The translations under genes were made by a program, and so were the position numbers. Under the pieces are notes generated by a model. The model saw only the letters and a program-made list of their open reading frames with translations. It was not told the origin of the DNA and did not search any database. DNA of 64,000 nt from Paracoccaceae bacterium (GTDB lineage: Bacteria; Pseudomonadota; Alphaproteobacteria; Rhodobacterales; Rhodobacteraceae). Position 1 is the stretch's first letter. Every line of letters starts with the position of its first letter. This document shows, in pieces, positions 28,507 to 40,336 of the stretch. The stretch covers positions 27,340 to 91,339 of the forward strand of contig JAGWVA010000006.1 of the NCBI GenBank assembly GCA_028875855.1, given 5' to 3'.

Positions 28507-29182
28507 CAGCCTGCGCGCGGGAAACCGCGTCGTGGCCATCGGTATCGCCGCCATCGTCGCGATCCTCGCGCTGGCGGCGGTGTTGCTGTTCGTGAACCTG
28601 CCCGACGCCAACGCCTTCAACGCGCGCGTGGAACAGATCTTCGCGCAGAACAACGCGCTGACCTCGGCCAGCGACATCAAGCTGCTCGAAATCCTCGCGC
28701 AGTCCGGCACGGCGTTTTCAGACGTGCTCGCCTCCTACCGCGTGGTGATCTTCGTGCTGCTGGTCTTTGCCACCGGGCTTCTGATCGCCTCGCTGGTGTT
28801 TCTGGTGACCATCATCGCGCAGAACCGCCGCATCTCGGCCATTCAGGCGACGGGGATACAGGTCTCGTCGCTCGTCATCAGCCGGGCCGAGAACATGGTC
28901 TATCTCAACAGCCTTGGCTTCAAGCTGACGGAAGCGGCCATCGAAACGCTGTCGGCGCTGGCCGAGGCGCGGATGGACGACGACATCCTGTCGGGCGCGG
29001 ACCTCGAGGCGGTGATCACCGGCAAGTCCGCCGCCGATTGCGACGAGGCCGCGGGCGCCACCCGGATCAAGCGGCTGCGCGATACGCTGGGCAACCAGCT
29101 TGTCAGCGAACTGCTGGTCAAGAACATCGCGCGGCGGGGCTACATGCTGGCCATCGACAAGTCCGTGATCCGGATGGATTGA
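28478..29182 (+). CDS. Two-TM protein with C-terminal OmpR-like winged helix
   Basis: This 234-aa protein starts at a GTG preceded by AGAGGAAG and inside the end of the upstream gene. It has transmembrane helices at about residues 17-39 and 88-113, with a periplasmic loop of about 48 residues. The C-terminal part (about 140-226) reads like an OmpR/PhoB DNA-binding domain: FKLTEAAIETLSALAE, TRIKRLRDTLG and NIARRGYMLAI match its LTp-E, I-RLRkKLG and RGxGYxL landmarks. ToxR/CadC proteins have this domain N-terminal to the membrane helix, so the order is reversed. A membrane-tethered regulator is inferred. Confidence 0.65.
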   Translation: MPEPSTSATDSLRAGNRVVAIGIAAIVAILALAAVLLFVNLPDANAFNARVEQIFAQNNALTSASDIKLLEILAQSGTAFSDVLASYRVVIFVLLVFATGLLIASLVFLVTIIAQNRRISAIQATGIQVSSLVISRAENMVYLNSLGFKLTEAAIETLSALAEARMDDDILSGADLEAVITGKSAADCDEAAGATRIKRLRDTLGNQLVSELLVKNIARRGYMLAIDKSVIRMD

Positions 29183-29276
29183 CCCCCCGGGGGCGCTGGC
29201 GGGTTGCGCCGCGGGGCCGCCTCCCCTATACGCGCCCCTCGCTTGCCCGTGCCTTTGGCCCGTGGGGGATTCGCCT

Positions 29277-30374
29277 ATGCTGACGACGCCTTACTATCTG
29301 ATCGACCGTGCGGCGCTTGCGCGCAACATGGCCGTCATCGACCGGCTGCAGGCCGCATCGGGGGCCAAGGCTCTTCTCGCGCTGAAATGCTTCGCCACCT
29401 GGCCGGTGTTCGACACGATGCGGCCCCACATGGCCGGCACGACGTCTTCGTCGCTTTACGAACTCCGTCTGGGGCGCGAGAAATTCGGGGGCGAGACGCA
29501 TGCCTATTCCGTCGCCTGGGCCGAAGACGAGATCGACGAGGCGGTGAGTTACGCCGACAAGATCATCTTCAACTCGATCAGCCAGCTTGAGCGGTTCGCC
29601 GACCGTGCGTCCGGCATCGAACGCGGGCTGCGGTTGAATCCGCGCTTCTCGACCTCGGGCTTTGACCTTGCCGACCCGGCGCGGCCGTTCTCGCGGCTGG
29701 GCGAATGGGACGCGGACAAGATCATGGCCGTGATCGACCGCATCTCGGGCTTCATGATCCATTACAACTGCGAGAATGCGGATTTCGACCTGTTCGACCG
29801 CCAGCTTGGCCGGATCGAGGCCGAGTTCGCGCCGCTTCTGGAAAAGGTCCGCTGGGTCAGCCTTGGCGGCGGCATCCATTTCACCGGCAAGGACTACCCC
29901 GTCGAGGCGCTGGCCGCGCGGCTGAAGGCCTTTGCCGAGCGGTTCGGCGTGCAGGTTTATCTTGAACCCGGAGAGGCCGCGATCACCCAGACCACGACGC
30001 TTGAGGTGACGGTTCTCGACGTGCTGGAGAACGAGAAGAAGCTTGCCATTGTGGACAGCTCGATCGAGGCGCATATGCTCGACCTTCTGATCTACCGCGA
30101 AAGCGCGAAAATGGCGCCGAACGCGGGCGATCACGCCTACATGGTCTGCGGCAAGTCCTGCCTTGCGGGCGACATCTTCGGCGAGTTCCGCTTTGACCGC
30201 CCCCTGAAGGTTGGCGACCGGCTGTCGATGCTGGATGCGGCCGGTTACACAATGGTCAAGAAGAACTGGTTTAACGGCGTGAAGATGCCCGCGATCGCGA
30301 TCCGCGAGCTGGACGGCTCCATCACGGTCGCGCGGCAGTTCGGTTACGCGGATTATGAATCGAGCCTCGGCTGA
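29277..30374 (+). CDS. nspC: Carboxynorspermidine decarboxylase
   Basis: This 365-aa PLP-dependent fold-type III decarboxylase converts carboxynorspermidine or carboxyspermidine to norspermidine/spermidine. The PLP lysine is in LLALKCFATWP, with later GGGIHFTGKDYP, YLEPGEAA and the second-subunit Cys/Asp segment CGKSCLAGD. The start at MLTTPYYLID (29277) removes five upstream codons. The dehydrogenase that makes its substrate is the next gene, 35 bases downstream. Confidence 0.93.
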   Translation: MLTTPYYLIDRAALARNMAVIDRLQAASGAKALLALKCFATWPVFDTMRPHMAGTTSSSLYELRLGREKFGGETHAYSVAWAEDEIDEAVSYADKIIFNSISQLERFADRASGIERGLRLNPRFSTSGFDLADPARPFSRLGEWDADKIMAVIDRISGFMIHYNCENADFDLFDRQLGRIEAEFAPLLEKVRWVSLGGGIHFTGKDYPVEALAARLKAFAERFGVQVYLEPGEAAITQTTTLEVTVLDVLENEKKLAIVDSSIEAHMLDLLIYRESAKMAPNAGDHAYMVCGKSCLAGDIFGEFRFDRPLKVGDRLSMLDAAGYTMVKKNWFNGVKMPAIAIRELDGSITVARQFGYADYESSLG

Positions 30375-30409
30375 GGCATCCCCCTGTCCTGTCGAAAGGA
30401 GGTTCCCGG

Positions 30410-31648
30410 ATGAAACGGAACGTGCTGATCATCGGCGCCGGAGGCGTGGCCCAGGTCGTGGCGCAAAAATGCGCGCAGAACAACGACGTGCTGGTGGACT
30501 TGCACATCGCCAGCCGGACGCCGGCGAAATGCGAGGCGATCATCGCGGGCGTGCATGAGAAATCGGCGATGAAAGTCGCGGGCACCTTCTCTGCGCATCA
30601 GGTGGATGCGATGGACACCGCCGCCGTCGCCGCCCTGATCCGGCAGACCGGGGCGCAGATCGTCATCAACGTGGGCTCTGCCTTCGTGAACAAATACGTG
30701 CTCGACGCCTGCATCGAGACCGGGGCCGCCTATATCGACACGGCGATCCATGAAGAGCCCGACCGCATCTGCGAAACGCCGCCGTGGTATGGCAACTACG
30801 AATGGAAAAAGCGGGACGCCTGCGCCGCACGCGGCGTGACGGCGATCCTTGGCGCGGGCTTCGATCCGGGCGTGGTCAATGCCTATGCGCGACTGGCCGC
30901 CGATGACTATATCGACGAGATCGCCTCCATCGACATCGTGGACATCAACGCGGGCAGCCACGGGAAGTATTTCGCCACGAATTTCGACCCCGAGATCAAC
31001 TTCCGCGAATTCACCGGCACCGTCTATGCCTGGCAGGGCGGCACTTGGACCGAGAACGCGATGTTCGAGGTCGGCCGCGAATGGGACCTTCCGGTCGTCG
31101 GCAAGCAAAAGGCCTATCTGTCCGGCCATGACGAGGTGCATTCGCTGTCTGCGAATTACCCCAAGGCCGACGTGCGGTTCTGGATGGGCTTCGGCGACCA
31201 TTACATCAACGTCTTCACGGTGCTGAAGAACCTCGGCCTGCTGTCGGAACAGCCGGTGAAAACCGCCGAGGGGCAAGAGGTGATCCCGCTGAAGGTGGTC
31301 AAGGCCGTGCTGCCCGATCCGGCAAGCCTCGCGCCGGGCTACACCGGCAAGACCTGCATCGGCGATCTGGTGAAGGGCACCAAGGACGGCAAACCGGCCG
31401 AGGTGTTCATCTACAACGTCGCAGACCACAAGGAAGCCTTTGACGAGGTCGGCAGCCAGGGCATCAGCTACACCGCCGGCGTGCCGCCGGTCGCGGCGGC
31501 GATGCTGGTGGCGAACGGCACATGGGATGTGGGCCGCATGGCCAATGTCGAGGAACTCGACCCCCATCCGTTCCTTGGCCTTCTGAACGTCATGGGCCTG
31601 CCCACGTGCATCCGCGACGCCAAGGGCGACCGCCCGCTCAGGTTCTGA
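30410..31648 (+). CDS. Carboxynorspermidine/carboxyspermidine dehydrogenase
   Basis: This 412-aa saccharopine-dehydrogenase-like enzyme has N-terminal Rossmann motif VLIIGAGGVAQVVAQK. It reductively condenses a diamine with aspartate semialdehyde using NADPH. The pairing with nspC defines the alternative, S-adenosylmethionine-independent spermidine (or norspermidine/homospermidine) route. A very strong Shine-Dalgarno, AAAGGAGG, precedes the ATG. Confidence 0.93.
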   Translation: MKRNVLIIGAGGVAQVVAQKCAQNNDVLVDLHIASRTPAKCEAIIAGVHEKSAMKVAGTFSAHQVDAMDTAAVAALIRQTGAQIVINVGSAFVNKYVLDACIETGAAYIDTAIHEEPDRICETPPWYGNYEWKKRDACAARGVTAILGAGFDPGVVNAYARLAADDYIDEIASIDIVDINAGSHGKYFATNFDPEINFREFTGTVYAWQGGTWTENAMFEVGREWDLPVVGKQKAYLSGHDEVHSLSANYPKADVRFWMGFGDHYINVFTVLKNLGLLSEQPVKTAEGQEVIPLKVVKAVLPDPASLAPGYTGKTCIGDLVKGTKDGKPAEVFIYNVADHKEAFDEVGSQGISYTAGVPPVAAAMLVANGTWDVGRMANVEELDPHPFLGLLNVMGLPTCIRDAKGDRPLRF

Positions 31649-31669
31649 TCTGACGGTTCAAGGAAGAAC

Positions 31670-31746
31670 TGGCGACCCCGGCAGGACTTGAACCTGCAAC
31701 CTATCCCTTAGGAGGGGATTGCTCTATCCAGTTGAGCCACGGGGTC
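31670..31746 (-). tRNA. tRNA-Arg (anticodon CCT)
   Basis: A 77-nt cloverleaf on the minus strand. The 7-bp acceptor stem is GACCCCG/CGGGGTC, the D-stem GCTC/GAGC, the anticodon loop CTCCTAA (anticodon CCT, reads AGG), and the T-arm GCAGG-TTCAAGT-CCTGC, with discriminator G and encoded CCA. No integrase or att-like repeat is nearby. Confidence 0.96.
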
Positions 31747-32010
31747 GCACGCCGTTCTTTTGACGGCAAACATGGACTACTTCAACCGTCACCGAAGCGC
31801 GAGAGTGTTTTTGGGGAAGGAAAAGGGGGAGTGAATTTTGGCCCACCACTCCCCCTCATGGTCCAGTTCGTCACGGATAGAGAGCTTGCAGGACGCGCTG
31901 GATTCGGTCGGCTTGCTGCCGTTAGCGGTAACATAGCCTGTCATGAAGGCTTTCACAAGCCCACAGTTGGCGCTAACAATAGTTATCCACACTGAATTGG
32001 ACCGCGCCCC

Positions 32011-33048
32011 GTGACCAGTGATCCGCGCCTCGAGCCCCGCCGCACCCTGACGCTTCGCGATGTCTCCGAAGCCTCGGGCGTGAGCGAAATGACCGTCAGC
32101 CGGGTTCTGCGCAACCGGGGCGACGTTTCGGAGGCGACGCGCGAACGGGTTCTGAGCGCGGCGAAGGCGCTTGGCTATGTGCCCAACAAGATCGCGGGCG
32201 GGCTGGCCTCGCAGCGCGTGAACCTTGTCGCGGTCATCATCCCGTCGCTGTCGAACATGGTGTTTCCCGAGGTGCTCACCGGCATCTCGCAGGTGCTCGA
32301 CGACACAGGGTTGCAGCCCGTGGTCGGCGTGACGAACTATTCGCCCGAGCGCGAGGAGCAGGTGCTTTACGAAATGCTGTCGTGGCGGCCCTCGGGCGTG
32401 ATCGTCGCGGGGCTCGAGCATTCCGAGGCGTCCTGCGCGATGCTGCGCAACGCGGGCATCCCGATCGTCGAGATCATGGACGTGGATGGCGAGGCGATCG
32501 ACTCCGTAGTCGGCATCTCGCATCGCCGCGCGGGCCGCGAGATGGCAAGGACGATCCTTACCGCCGGCTATCGCAAGATCGGCTTTCTGGGCACGCAGAT
32601 GCCGCACGACCACCGCGCGCGCAAGCGGTTCGAGGGCTTCACCGCAGCCCTGGCAGAAGAGGGTCTGGACCTGCTGGCGACCGAATTCTATTCGGGCGGA
32701 TCGGCGCTTCTGAAGGGGCGCGAGATGACCCAGGCCATCCTTGCGCGGCGGCCCGATCTGGATTTCCTCTATTATTCGAACGACATGATCGGGGCCGGCG
32801 GGCTTCTGCACTGCCTTGACGCGGGGATCGACGTGCCGAACACGCTGGGGCTTGCCGGCTTCAACGGGGTGGAGTTGCTGGACGGCCTGCCGCGGCGGCT
32901 TGCGACGATGGACGCCTGCCGGCTGGAGATCGGGCGCGCGGCAGCCGAGATCCTGTCGGGCAAATCGCAGGACGGGCGCACCTCTGGCGTCCGCATCGAG
33001 CTGTCGCCGCGGCTCGACCCGGGCCAGACCATCCGGACGGCGCGCTAG
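32011..33048 (+). CDS. LacI-family transcriptional regulator
   Basis: This 345-aa regulator has a LacI N-terminal helix-turn-helix (LRDVSEASGVSEMTVSRVLR) and hinge (ALGYVPNKIAGGLAS), then a periplasmic-binding-protein-like sensor domain (VNLVAVIIPSLSNMVFPEVL). GntR (gluconate) or related sugar-acid repressors are the nearest functional type. No sugar catabolic genes are adjacent, so the effector is unknown. It starts at a GTG. It ends convergently with the DeoR gene; the stop codons overlap by four bases (CTAG). Confidence 0.9.
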   Translation: MTSDPRLEPRRTLTLRDVSEASGVSEMTVSRVLRNRGDVSEATRERVLSAAKALGYVPNKIAGGLASQRVNLVAVIIPSLSNMVFPEVLTGISQVLDDTGLQPVVGVTNYSPEREEQVLYEMLSWRPSGVIVAGLEHSEASCAMLRNAGIPIVEIMDVDGEAIDSVVGISHRRAGREMARTILTAGYRKIGFLGTQMPHDHRARKRFEGFTAALAEEGLDLLATEFYSGGSALLKGREMTQAILARRPDLDFLYYSNDMIGAGGLLHCLDAGIDVPNTLGLAGFNGVELLDGLPRRLATMDACRLEIGRAAAEILSGKSQDGRTSGVRIELSPRLDPGQTIRTAR

Positions 33049-33806
33049 GGCGCGACGACGATCTCGGTTCCCCAGGCAGCGCAGGCCGCGCGCACCTTGG
33101 CAGGCGGCGCTGCATCGGTGAAGAACTGGTCCACCTCTGCCAACGAGGCGATCCGCACCGGTGCGACACGGGTGAATTTCGACCGATCCGCCACAAGGAA
33201 CCGCTTGCGGGCCTGCGCGAGGATCGCCTGCGCCACCTTCACTTCGCGCACGTCGTAGTCGAGCAGGTCGCCCGCCTCGTCGATGGCCGAGGCGCCGATC
33301 ACCGCGACATCGACCTTGAACTGGCGCACGACCTCCATCGTCATGTCGCCGACCAGCCCGCCATCGGACCGGCGCAGCACGCCCCCCGCCACGATCACCT
33401 CGCAGCCCGCGTTCTGTGCAAGGATGTTGGCGGCGTTCAGATTGTTCGTCACCACCATCAGGCTGCGATGCCCCAGCAGCGCGCGGGCCACGGCCTCGGT
33501 CGTGGTGCCGATGTTGAGGAACAGCGACGCGCCATCCGGAATCGCCGCGGCACACAGTCGGCCGATACGGTCCTTTTCCTCGGGATGCAGGCCGCGCCGT
33601 TCCTGATAGCCGATGTTCGCCACGCCCGAGGTCAGCACCGCCCCGCCATAGACGCGGGTCAACTGACCGGCATCGCACAGTTCCGTCAGGTCGCGGCGCA
33701 CGGTCTGAAGCGTGACGCCAAAGCGGTTGGCAAGGTCTTCGACCAGCACCTTGCCCTCTGCCTGCGCGACCCTCAGGATCTCTCCCTGCCGGAAATTCTG
33801 CGCCAT
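33045..33806 (-). CDS. DeoR-family transcriptional regulator
   Basis: This 253-aa protein has a DeoR helix-turn-helix (VEDLANRFGVTLQTVRRDLTEL) and the DeoRC sensor domain with sugar-phosphate-binding features (LFLNIGTTTEAVA, VTNNLNAANIL, GGVLRRSDGGLVG). It resembles GlpR-type repressors of glycerol-3-phosphate or sugar utilisation. The start MAQNFRQGE (33806) was chosen over an upstream track start. It faces the LacI gene; no transporter operon is adjacent. Confidence 0.9.
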   Translation of the reverse strand: MAQNFRQGEILRVAQAEGKVLVEDLANRFGVTLQTVRRDLTELCDAGQLTRVYGGAVLTSGVANIGYQERRGLHPEEKDRIGRLCAAAIPDGASLFLNIGTTTEAVARALLGHRSLMVVTNNLNAANILAQNAGCEVIVAGGVLRRSDGGLVGDMTMEVVRQFKVDVAVIGASAIDEAGDLLDYDVREVKVAQAILAQARKRFLVADRSKFTRVAPVRIASLAEVDQFFTDAAPPAKVRAACAAWGTEIVVAP

Positions 33807-33891
33807 CCCCGCCTCCACCCGTCCTGCACCGTTCAAGCGCGACCATGAATAGTGGCCCAGCCCGCCTGAGCGCAAGGCAAAGCCGGCCCGG

Positions 33892-34800
33892 TCAGCCGGG
33901 CTGCGGTCCCTGTTCGCTCCAGACCCGTTGCACCAGCGCGCCAAGCTTGCCGAATTCCTCGGCCAGCGGGTTCGCGCGTCGCCAGACCATGCCGATGGTG
34001 CGCTTGGGCTGCGGCGCCCGCAACCGTTGCAGCGCGACCATGGCCGATCGCGTCTCCACCGGCAGGGCCATCTCTGGCAGCAGGGTCACGCCGATCCCCG
34101 CCCCCACCATCTGCACCAGGGTCGAGAGCGAGCTGCCCTCCATCAGGTCGCGCGGCGCGGTGTTCGGCGGGCCGCAGAAGGCCAGTGCCTGATCGCGGAA
34201 GCAGTGCCCCTCTTCCAGCAGCAGAAGGCGCATCTCGCGCAGGCCCTCGGCGCTTGGCACCGGGGCATCGGCCTCGTCGGGCGGGCGGACAAGGATGAAT
34301 TCCTCGTTGAACAGCGGCATCTCGGTCAGGCCCGGCTCCGAGACCGGCAGCGCGACAATCGCCGTATCCAGCCGCCCGGCGGTCAGATCCTCGATCAGGC
34401 GCTGCGTCACCGCCTCGCGCGGGCGCAGGTCAAGGCCGGGGTAGCGGTCCTGCAATGCCATGATGACGCGAGGCAGCAGATAGGGGGCAATGGTCGGAAT
34501 CACGCCGATCCGCAGCCGCCCCATGAGCGGACGGGCGCGCGCGCGCACGAGGTCCTCCAGCTCATCGACCGACCGCAGGATCTCATGCGCGCGCCGCGCG
34601 ATCTCCTCGCCCAGCCCCGTCAGCCGCGCTTGTCGCGCGCCCCGTTCCACCAGGGCCGCCCCCAGCAGCGCCTCCATCTCCTTGATCTGCATCGACAGTG
34701 CGGGCTGCGAGATCGCGCATTCCGCCGCCGCCCTGCCGAAATGGGCGTGGCGGGCCAGCGCATCGAAATATCGCAGGTGGCGCATGGACAGGGCAAGCAT
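33892..34800 (-). CDS. oxyR: OxyR, peroxide-sensing LysR regulator
   Basis: This 302-aa LysR-type regulator has an N-terminal helix-turn-helix (GRAAAECAISQPALSMQIKEME). Redox cysteines Cys200 and Cys209 lie in GHCFRDQALAFC, matching E. coli OxyR C199/C208. On peroxide it forms a disulfide and activates target genes. It diverges from katG, its classic target, across a 149-bp region. The start at 34800 has GGCAGGG upstream; a start at MRHLRYF 5 codons later is possible. Confidence 0.95.
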   Translation of the reverse strand: MLALSMRHLRYFDALARHAHFGRAAAECAISQPALSMQIKEMEALLGAALVERGARQARLTGLGEEIARRAHEILRSVDELEDLVRARARPLMGRLRIGVIPTIAPYLLPRVIMALQDRYPGLDLRPREAVTQRLIEDLTAGRLDTAIVALPVSEPGLTEMPLFNEEFILVRPPDEADAPVPSAEGLREMRLLLLEEGHCFRDQALAFCGPPNTAPRDLMEGSSLSTLVQMVGAGIGVTLLPEMALPVETRSAMVALQRLRAPQPKRTIGMVWRRANPLAEEFGKLGALVQRVWSEQGPQPG

Positions 34801-34809
34801 AAGCCCTGC

Positions 34810-34861
34810 CTATCGCAGAGTTCAGGAAATGCAATTAGAATTTATCAAAGCCCTCTGATAG
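34810..34861. promoter_or_regulatory. oxyR-katG divergent regulatory region with inverted repeat
   Basis: CTATCGCAGAG (34810-34820) and CTCTGATAG (34853-34861) form an interrupted inverted repeat around an AT-rich centre (AAATGCAATTAGAATTTATC). ATAG/CTAT elements are the core of OxyR sites. Location between oxyR and katG makes this the probable OxyR binding region. Confidence 0.5.
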
Positions 34862-34937
34862 CGTCGGGTGACACAAGGGAATCGATCCCCGCCCCATCGG
34901 CGGCGCGGGGGGCGTTCGTTTTGCAACAGCAGCTTGA

Positions 34938-37124
<2,187 letters not shown>

Positions 37125-37147
37125 TCCGATCTTCGGGAACACCATGC

Positions 37148-37173
37148 TCAGGGCCGCCTTCGGGCGGCCCTGA
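37148..37173 (+). terminator. Strong hairpin after katG
   Basis: TCAGGGCCGCC-TTCG-GGCGGCCCTGA is an 11-bp perfect stem with a UUCG tetraloop, 24 bases after the katG stop. A short CGCTTTG follows. It is a clear rho-independent-like terminator. Confidence 0.85.
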
Positions 37174-37264
37174 CGCTTTGCGGCGCCCGCCCCCGGCTTG
37201 TCCCTGATCAAGGCGAACTCCGGCCCGATCTGCCACGCTTCACCGCGGAATGGGGGCGAATGCG

Positions 37265-37972
37265 ATGGCCGGGGCCGTCTTTCACGTGCAGTCCGTCACG
37301 AAGACCTACACGACCGGCGCTGTCGAAGTGCTGGCGCTGCGCGGCATCGACCTCGAGCTTTACGAAGGCGAGCTGGTCGTTTTCCTCGGCGCGTCCGGGT
37401 CCGGCAAATCCACGCTTCTGAACATCCTCGGAGCGCTCGACAGGCCGTCGTCCGGCCATGTCCTGTTCCGCGGCACCGACCTCACGGGGCTCAGCGAGGC
37501 CGCGCTGACCGCCTTCCGGCGCGATCACGTGGGCTTTGTCTTCCAGTTCTACAACCTCGTCCCCAGCCTCACCGCGCGCGAGAACGTGGCGCTGGTGACC
37601 GAGATCGCGCGCGCGCCCATGCGCCCCGAAGAGGCGCTGGACCGCGTGGGGCTTGCCAACCGGATTGACCACTTCCCGGCCGAGCTTTCGGGCGGCGAAC
37701 AGCAGCGCGTGGCCATCGCCCGCGCCATCGCCAAGCGGCCTGACGTGCTCTTGTGCGACGAACCCACCGGGGCGCTCGACAGCAAGACCGGCGTCACCGT
37801 GCTCGAGGCGCTTTACGACGTGAACCGCGATCTTGGCACGGTGACCGCGCTCATCACCCATAACGCGGCGATCCGGCAGATGGCGAACCGCGTGATCCGC
37901 ATGGGCGACGGACGCATCGTGGGGGTCGAGGACAACGCCGCCCCGCAGCCGCCGACGGGGATCGAATGGTGA
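37265..37972 (+). CDS. ABC exporter ATPase (MacB/LolD type)
   Basis: This ATP-binding subunit of about 235 aa has Walker [10 protein letters not shown], signature LSGGEQQR, Walker [10 protein letters not shown] and the switch His in LITHN. The [14 protein letters not shown] segment after the Q-loop is typical of the LolD/MacB/FtsE group, which act by mechanotransmission rather than substrate channels. The start at MAGAV (37265) has GGGGG upstream; the track's in-frame ATG at 37250 is also possible. It overlaps the permease by 7 bases. Confidence 0.92.
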   Translation: MAGAVFHVQSVTKTYTTGAVEVLALRGIDLELYEGELVVFLGASGSGKSTLLNILGALDRPSSGHVLFRGTDLTGLSEAALTAFRRDHVGFVFQFYNLVPSLTARENVALVTEIARAPMRPEEALDRVGLANRIDHFPAELSGGEQQRVAIARAIAKRPDVLLCDEPTGALDSKTGVTVLEALYDVNRDLGTVTALITHNAAIRQMANRVIRMGDGRIVGVEDNAAPQPPTGIEW

Positions 37973-40335
37973 TGCGCGCGCTGGACCGCAAACTGCTGCG
38001 CGACCTGCGCAGGCTTTGGGCGCAGGCACTGGCCATCGCGCTGGTGCTGGGCTGCGGCGTCATGGTGCTGGTGCTGGCCACGGGGACCGAACGGTCGCTG
38101 CGGATGACCCGCGCGAGCTACTACGACCGCAGCCATTTCGCCGAGGTCTTTGCCCAGGCCACCCGCGCGCCGAAGGGGCTTGTGACCGACATCGCGCGCA
38201 TCCCCGGCGTGGCGCAGGTCGAGGCGCGCGTGGCGATGACGGTTCTTCTGGACCTGCCGGGGATGCTGCGCCCCGCGCAGGCCCGCGTCCTGTCGCTGCC
38301 CGCCACCGGCGCGCCGGTGCTGAACCGCCCCACATTGCGGCTTGGCCGCCTGCCCGACCCGGGCCAGACCGACGAGGTCGCGCTGTCGGAAAACTTTGCC
38401 GAGGCGAGCAACCTGCGCCCGGGCATGAGTTTCGCCGCAATCCTCAACGGTCAGCGCCGCGACCTGCGCGTGACCGGCCTCGTCCTGTCGCCCGAATTCA
38501 TCTACCTCATCGGCCCCGGCGCGCTTCTGCCCGACGACCGGCATTTCGGCGTGATCTGGATGAACGAAGACCCCGCCGCCGCCGCGGCCGGGCTGACCGG
38601 CGCCTTCAACGACGTGAGCCTGCGCCTTGTGCGCGGCGCGGTGGAACCGGCGGTCATCGCTGCGCTGGATCGCCTGCTTGCCCCCTACGGCGGCGCGGGC
38701 GCCTATGGCAGGGACCGCCAGATCTCGGACGTGTTCCTGTCAAGCGAGCTGGATCAGCTCCACGCGATGGCGGTGATCCTGCCGCCGATCTTCCTGATCG
38801 TCGCGGCCTTTCTGGTGAACATGGTGCTGGGCCGGCTGATCCTTCTGGAACGCCCGATCATCGGTCTGCTGAAAGCCTCGGGCTTCACCGGGCGGGAAAT
38901 CGCGGTGCATTACCTCAAGCTGTCGATCGGCATCGCGGTCCTCGGCGTGCTGCTCGGCTGGGGCGTCGGCTGGTGGCTGGGCCAGCAGATGACCGGGCTT
39001 TACGCGCAGTTCTACCGCTTCCCCTACCTGATCTACGCGCCGGGCAGCGCAAGCTTCGCGCTCTCGGGCGTGATGGGGATCGGCGCGGTGGTGCTGGGCG
39101 CGCTGCGGGCGGTTCGGGCCAGCGCGCGGCTCGCGCCCGCCACCGCCATGCTGCCGCCCGCGCCGCCCTTCTACCGCCGCAGCCTGATCGACCGGCTGGC
39201 CGAGGGTCTGCGCCTGCGTCAGACGACGATGATGATCCTGCGCTCCATCACCCGCTGGCCCGGCCGGGCGGCGGTCACTGTGCTGGGGGTGGCGGCGGCG
39301 ATCTCGGTCCTTGTGGCCTGCTTCTTCACCTTCGATTCCATCGACGCGGTGATCGACGAGGCCTTCACGCTGACGAACCGCCAGCATGTCACGCTGCAAC
39401 TGACCCGGAATGCGCCCGCCTCGGTCGCCGAGGACGCGGCCCACCTGCCCGGCGTGATGCGGGTCGAGGGCGCCTTTGGCCTGCCCGTCCGCCTGACCCA
39501 TGGCTGGCATTCTGCCCTGACCTCGGTCGAGGCGCAGGGACAGGGCACGATCCTGACCCGCGTTCTGGGCGAGGGCGGCCAGCCGCTCGTCGTCCCGCCG
39601 GAAGGGCTGGTCCTGCCCGAGACGCTGGCCCGGAAACTCGACCTGCGCGCGGGCGACCGGGTGACGATGGCGCTGCTTGCCCCGCCGCGCGACACGCTCA
39701 GCCTGCCCGTCGCCCGGATCATGCGCCAAAGCCTTGGCGAGACGGTGCAGATCGCCTCTCCCGCGCTGTTCCGCCTGATGCGCGAGGCGCCGCAGGTGAA
39801 CCGGCTGAACCTGCTGGTGGACCCGCGCCAGTTGCCCGCCTTCTACGCCGCGGTGAAGGCCGCGCCTGCGGTGGACGGCATCCTGCTCTGGACCGAGGTG
39901 CGCAAGCAGTTCGACGAGACGATCAACGAGAACATCCTGCGCTCGGTCATCGTCTATGCGATCCTCGGCATCCTCATCACCGTGGGCGTCATCTACAACG
40001 CCGCCCGCATCCAGCTTTCGGAACGGGCCTATGAACTGGCAAGCCTGCGCGTTCTGGGCTTCACACGGGCCGAGGTCGGATACGTGCTGGTGGGAGAGCT
40101 GATGTTGCTGACCGTCCTCGCCATTCCGTTGGGATTCCTCGGCGGCTACGGCTTTTCCGCGCTGATCTCGGCCGGGTTCTCGTCCGAGGTGGTGCGCATC
40201 CCGCTGGTCATCACGCGGCGCACCTATGCGATTGCGGGGCTGATCGCCTTCGTCTCGGCACTGGCCGCGACGCTGCTGGTCCGGCGCAGGCTGGACCGCG
40301 TGACCCTTGCCACCGCCCTGAAACAGAGGGAATGA
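37966..40335 (+). CDS. FtsX/MacB-like ABC permease
   Basis: This 789-aa permease has two FtsX-like units: TM near the N-terminus ([16 protein letters not shown]), a large periplasmic domain, a three-TM bundle (about residues 255-390), a further TM near 440 with another periplasmic domain, and a last three-TM bundle (about 655-775). This looks like a duplicated LolC/E-type protein in one chain. The family exports lipids, peptides or toxins or works on periplasmic factors. It sits between the ATPase and HlyD-type adaptor. Confidence 0.88.
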   Translation: MVMRALDRKLLRDLRRLWAQALAIALVLGCGVMVLVLATGTERSLRMTRASYYDRSHFAEVFAQATRAPKGLVTDIARIPGVAQVEARVAMTVLLDLPGMLRPAQARVLSLPATGAPVLNRPTLRLGRLPDPGQTDEVALSENFAEASNLRPGMSFAAILNGQRRDLRVTGLVLSPEFIYLIGPGALLPDDRHFGVIWMNEDPAAAAAGLTGAFNDVSLRLVRGAVEPAVIAALDRLLAPYGGAGAYGRDRQISDVFLSSELDQLHAMAVILPPIFLIVAAFLVNMVLGRLILLERPIIGLLKASGFTGREIAVHYLKLSIGIAVLGVLLGWGVGWWLGQQMTGLYAQFYRFPYLIYAPGSASFALSGVMGIGAVVLGALRAVRASARLAPATAMLPPAPPFYRRSLIDRLAEGLRLRQTTMMILRSITRWPGRAAVTVLGVAAAISVLVACFFTFDSIDAVIDEAFTLTNRQHVTLQLTRNAPASVAEDAAHLPGVMRVEGAFGLPVRLTHGWHSALTSVEAQGQGTILTRVLGEGGQPLVVPPEGLVLPETLARKLDLRAGDRVTMALLAPPRDTLSLPVARIMRQSLGETVQIASPALFRLMREAPQVNRLNLLVDPRQLPAFYAAVKAAPAVDGILLWTEVRKQFDETINENILRSVIVYAILGILITVGVIYNAARIQLSERAYELASLRVLGFTRAEVGYVLVGELMLLTVLAIPLGFLGGYGFSALISAGFSSEVVRIPLVITRRTYAIAGLIAFVSALAATLLVRRRLDRVTLATALKQRE

Positions 40336-40336
40336 C

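Noticed and set aside
31670-31746. tRNA-Arg as an integration (att) site
   Set aside because: No integrase, no repeated 3' tRNA end, and base composition on both sides is similar.
31789-33846. 685-aa minus-strand ORF
   Set aside because: Runs antisense to the LacI gene and in a wrong frame through the DeoR gene; both real genes have clear helix-turn-helix motifs.
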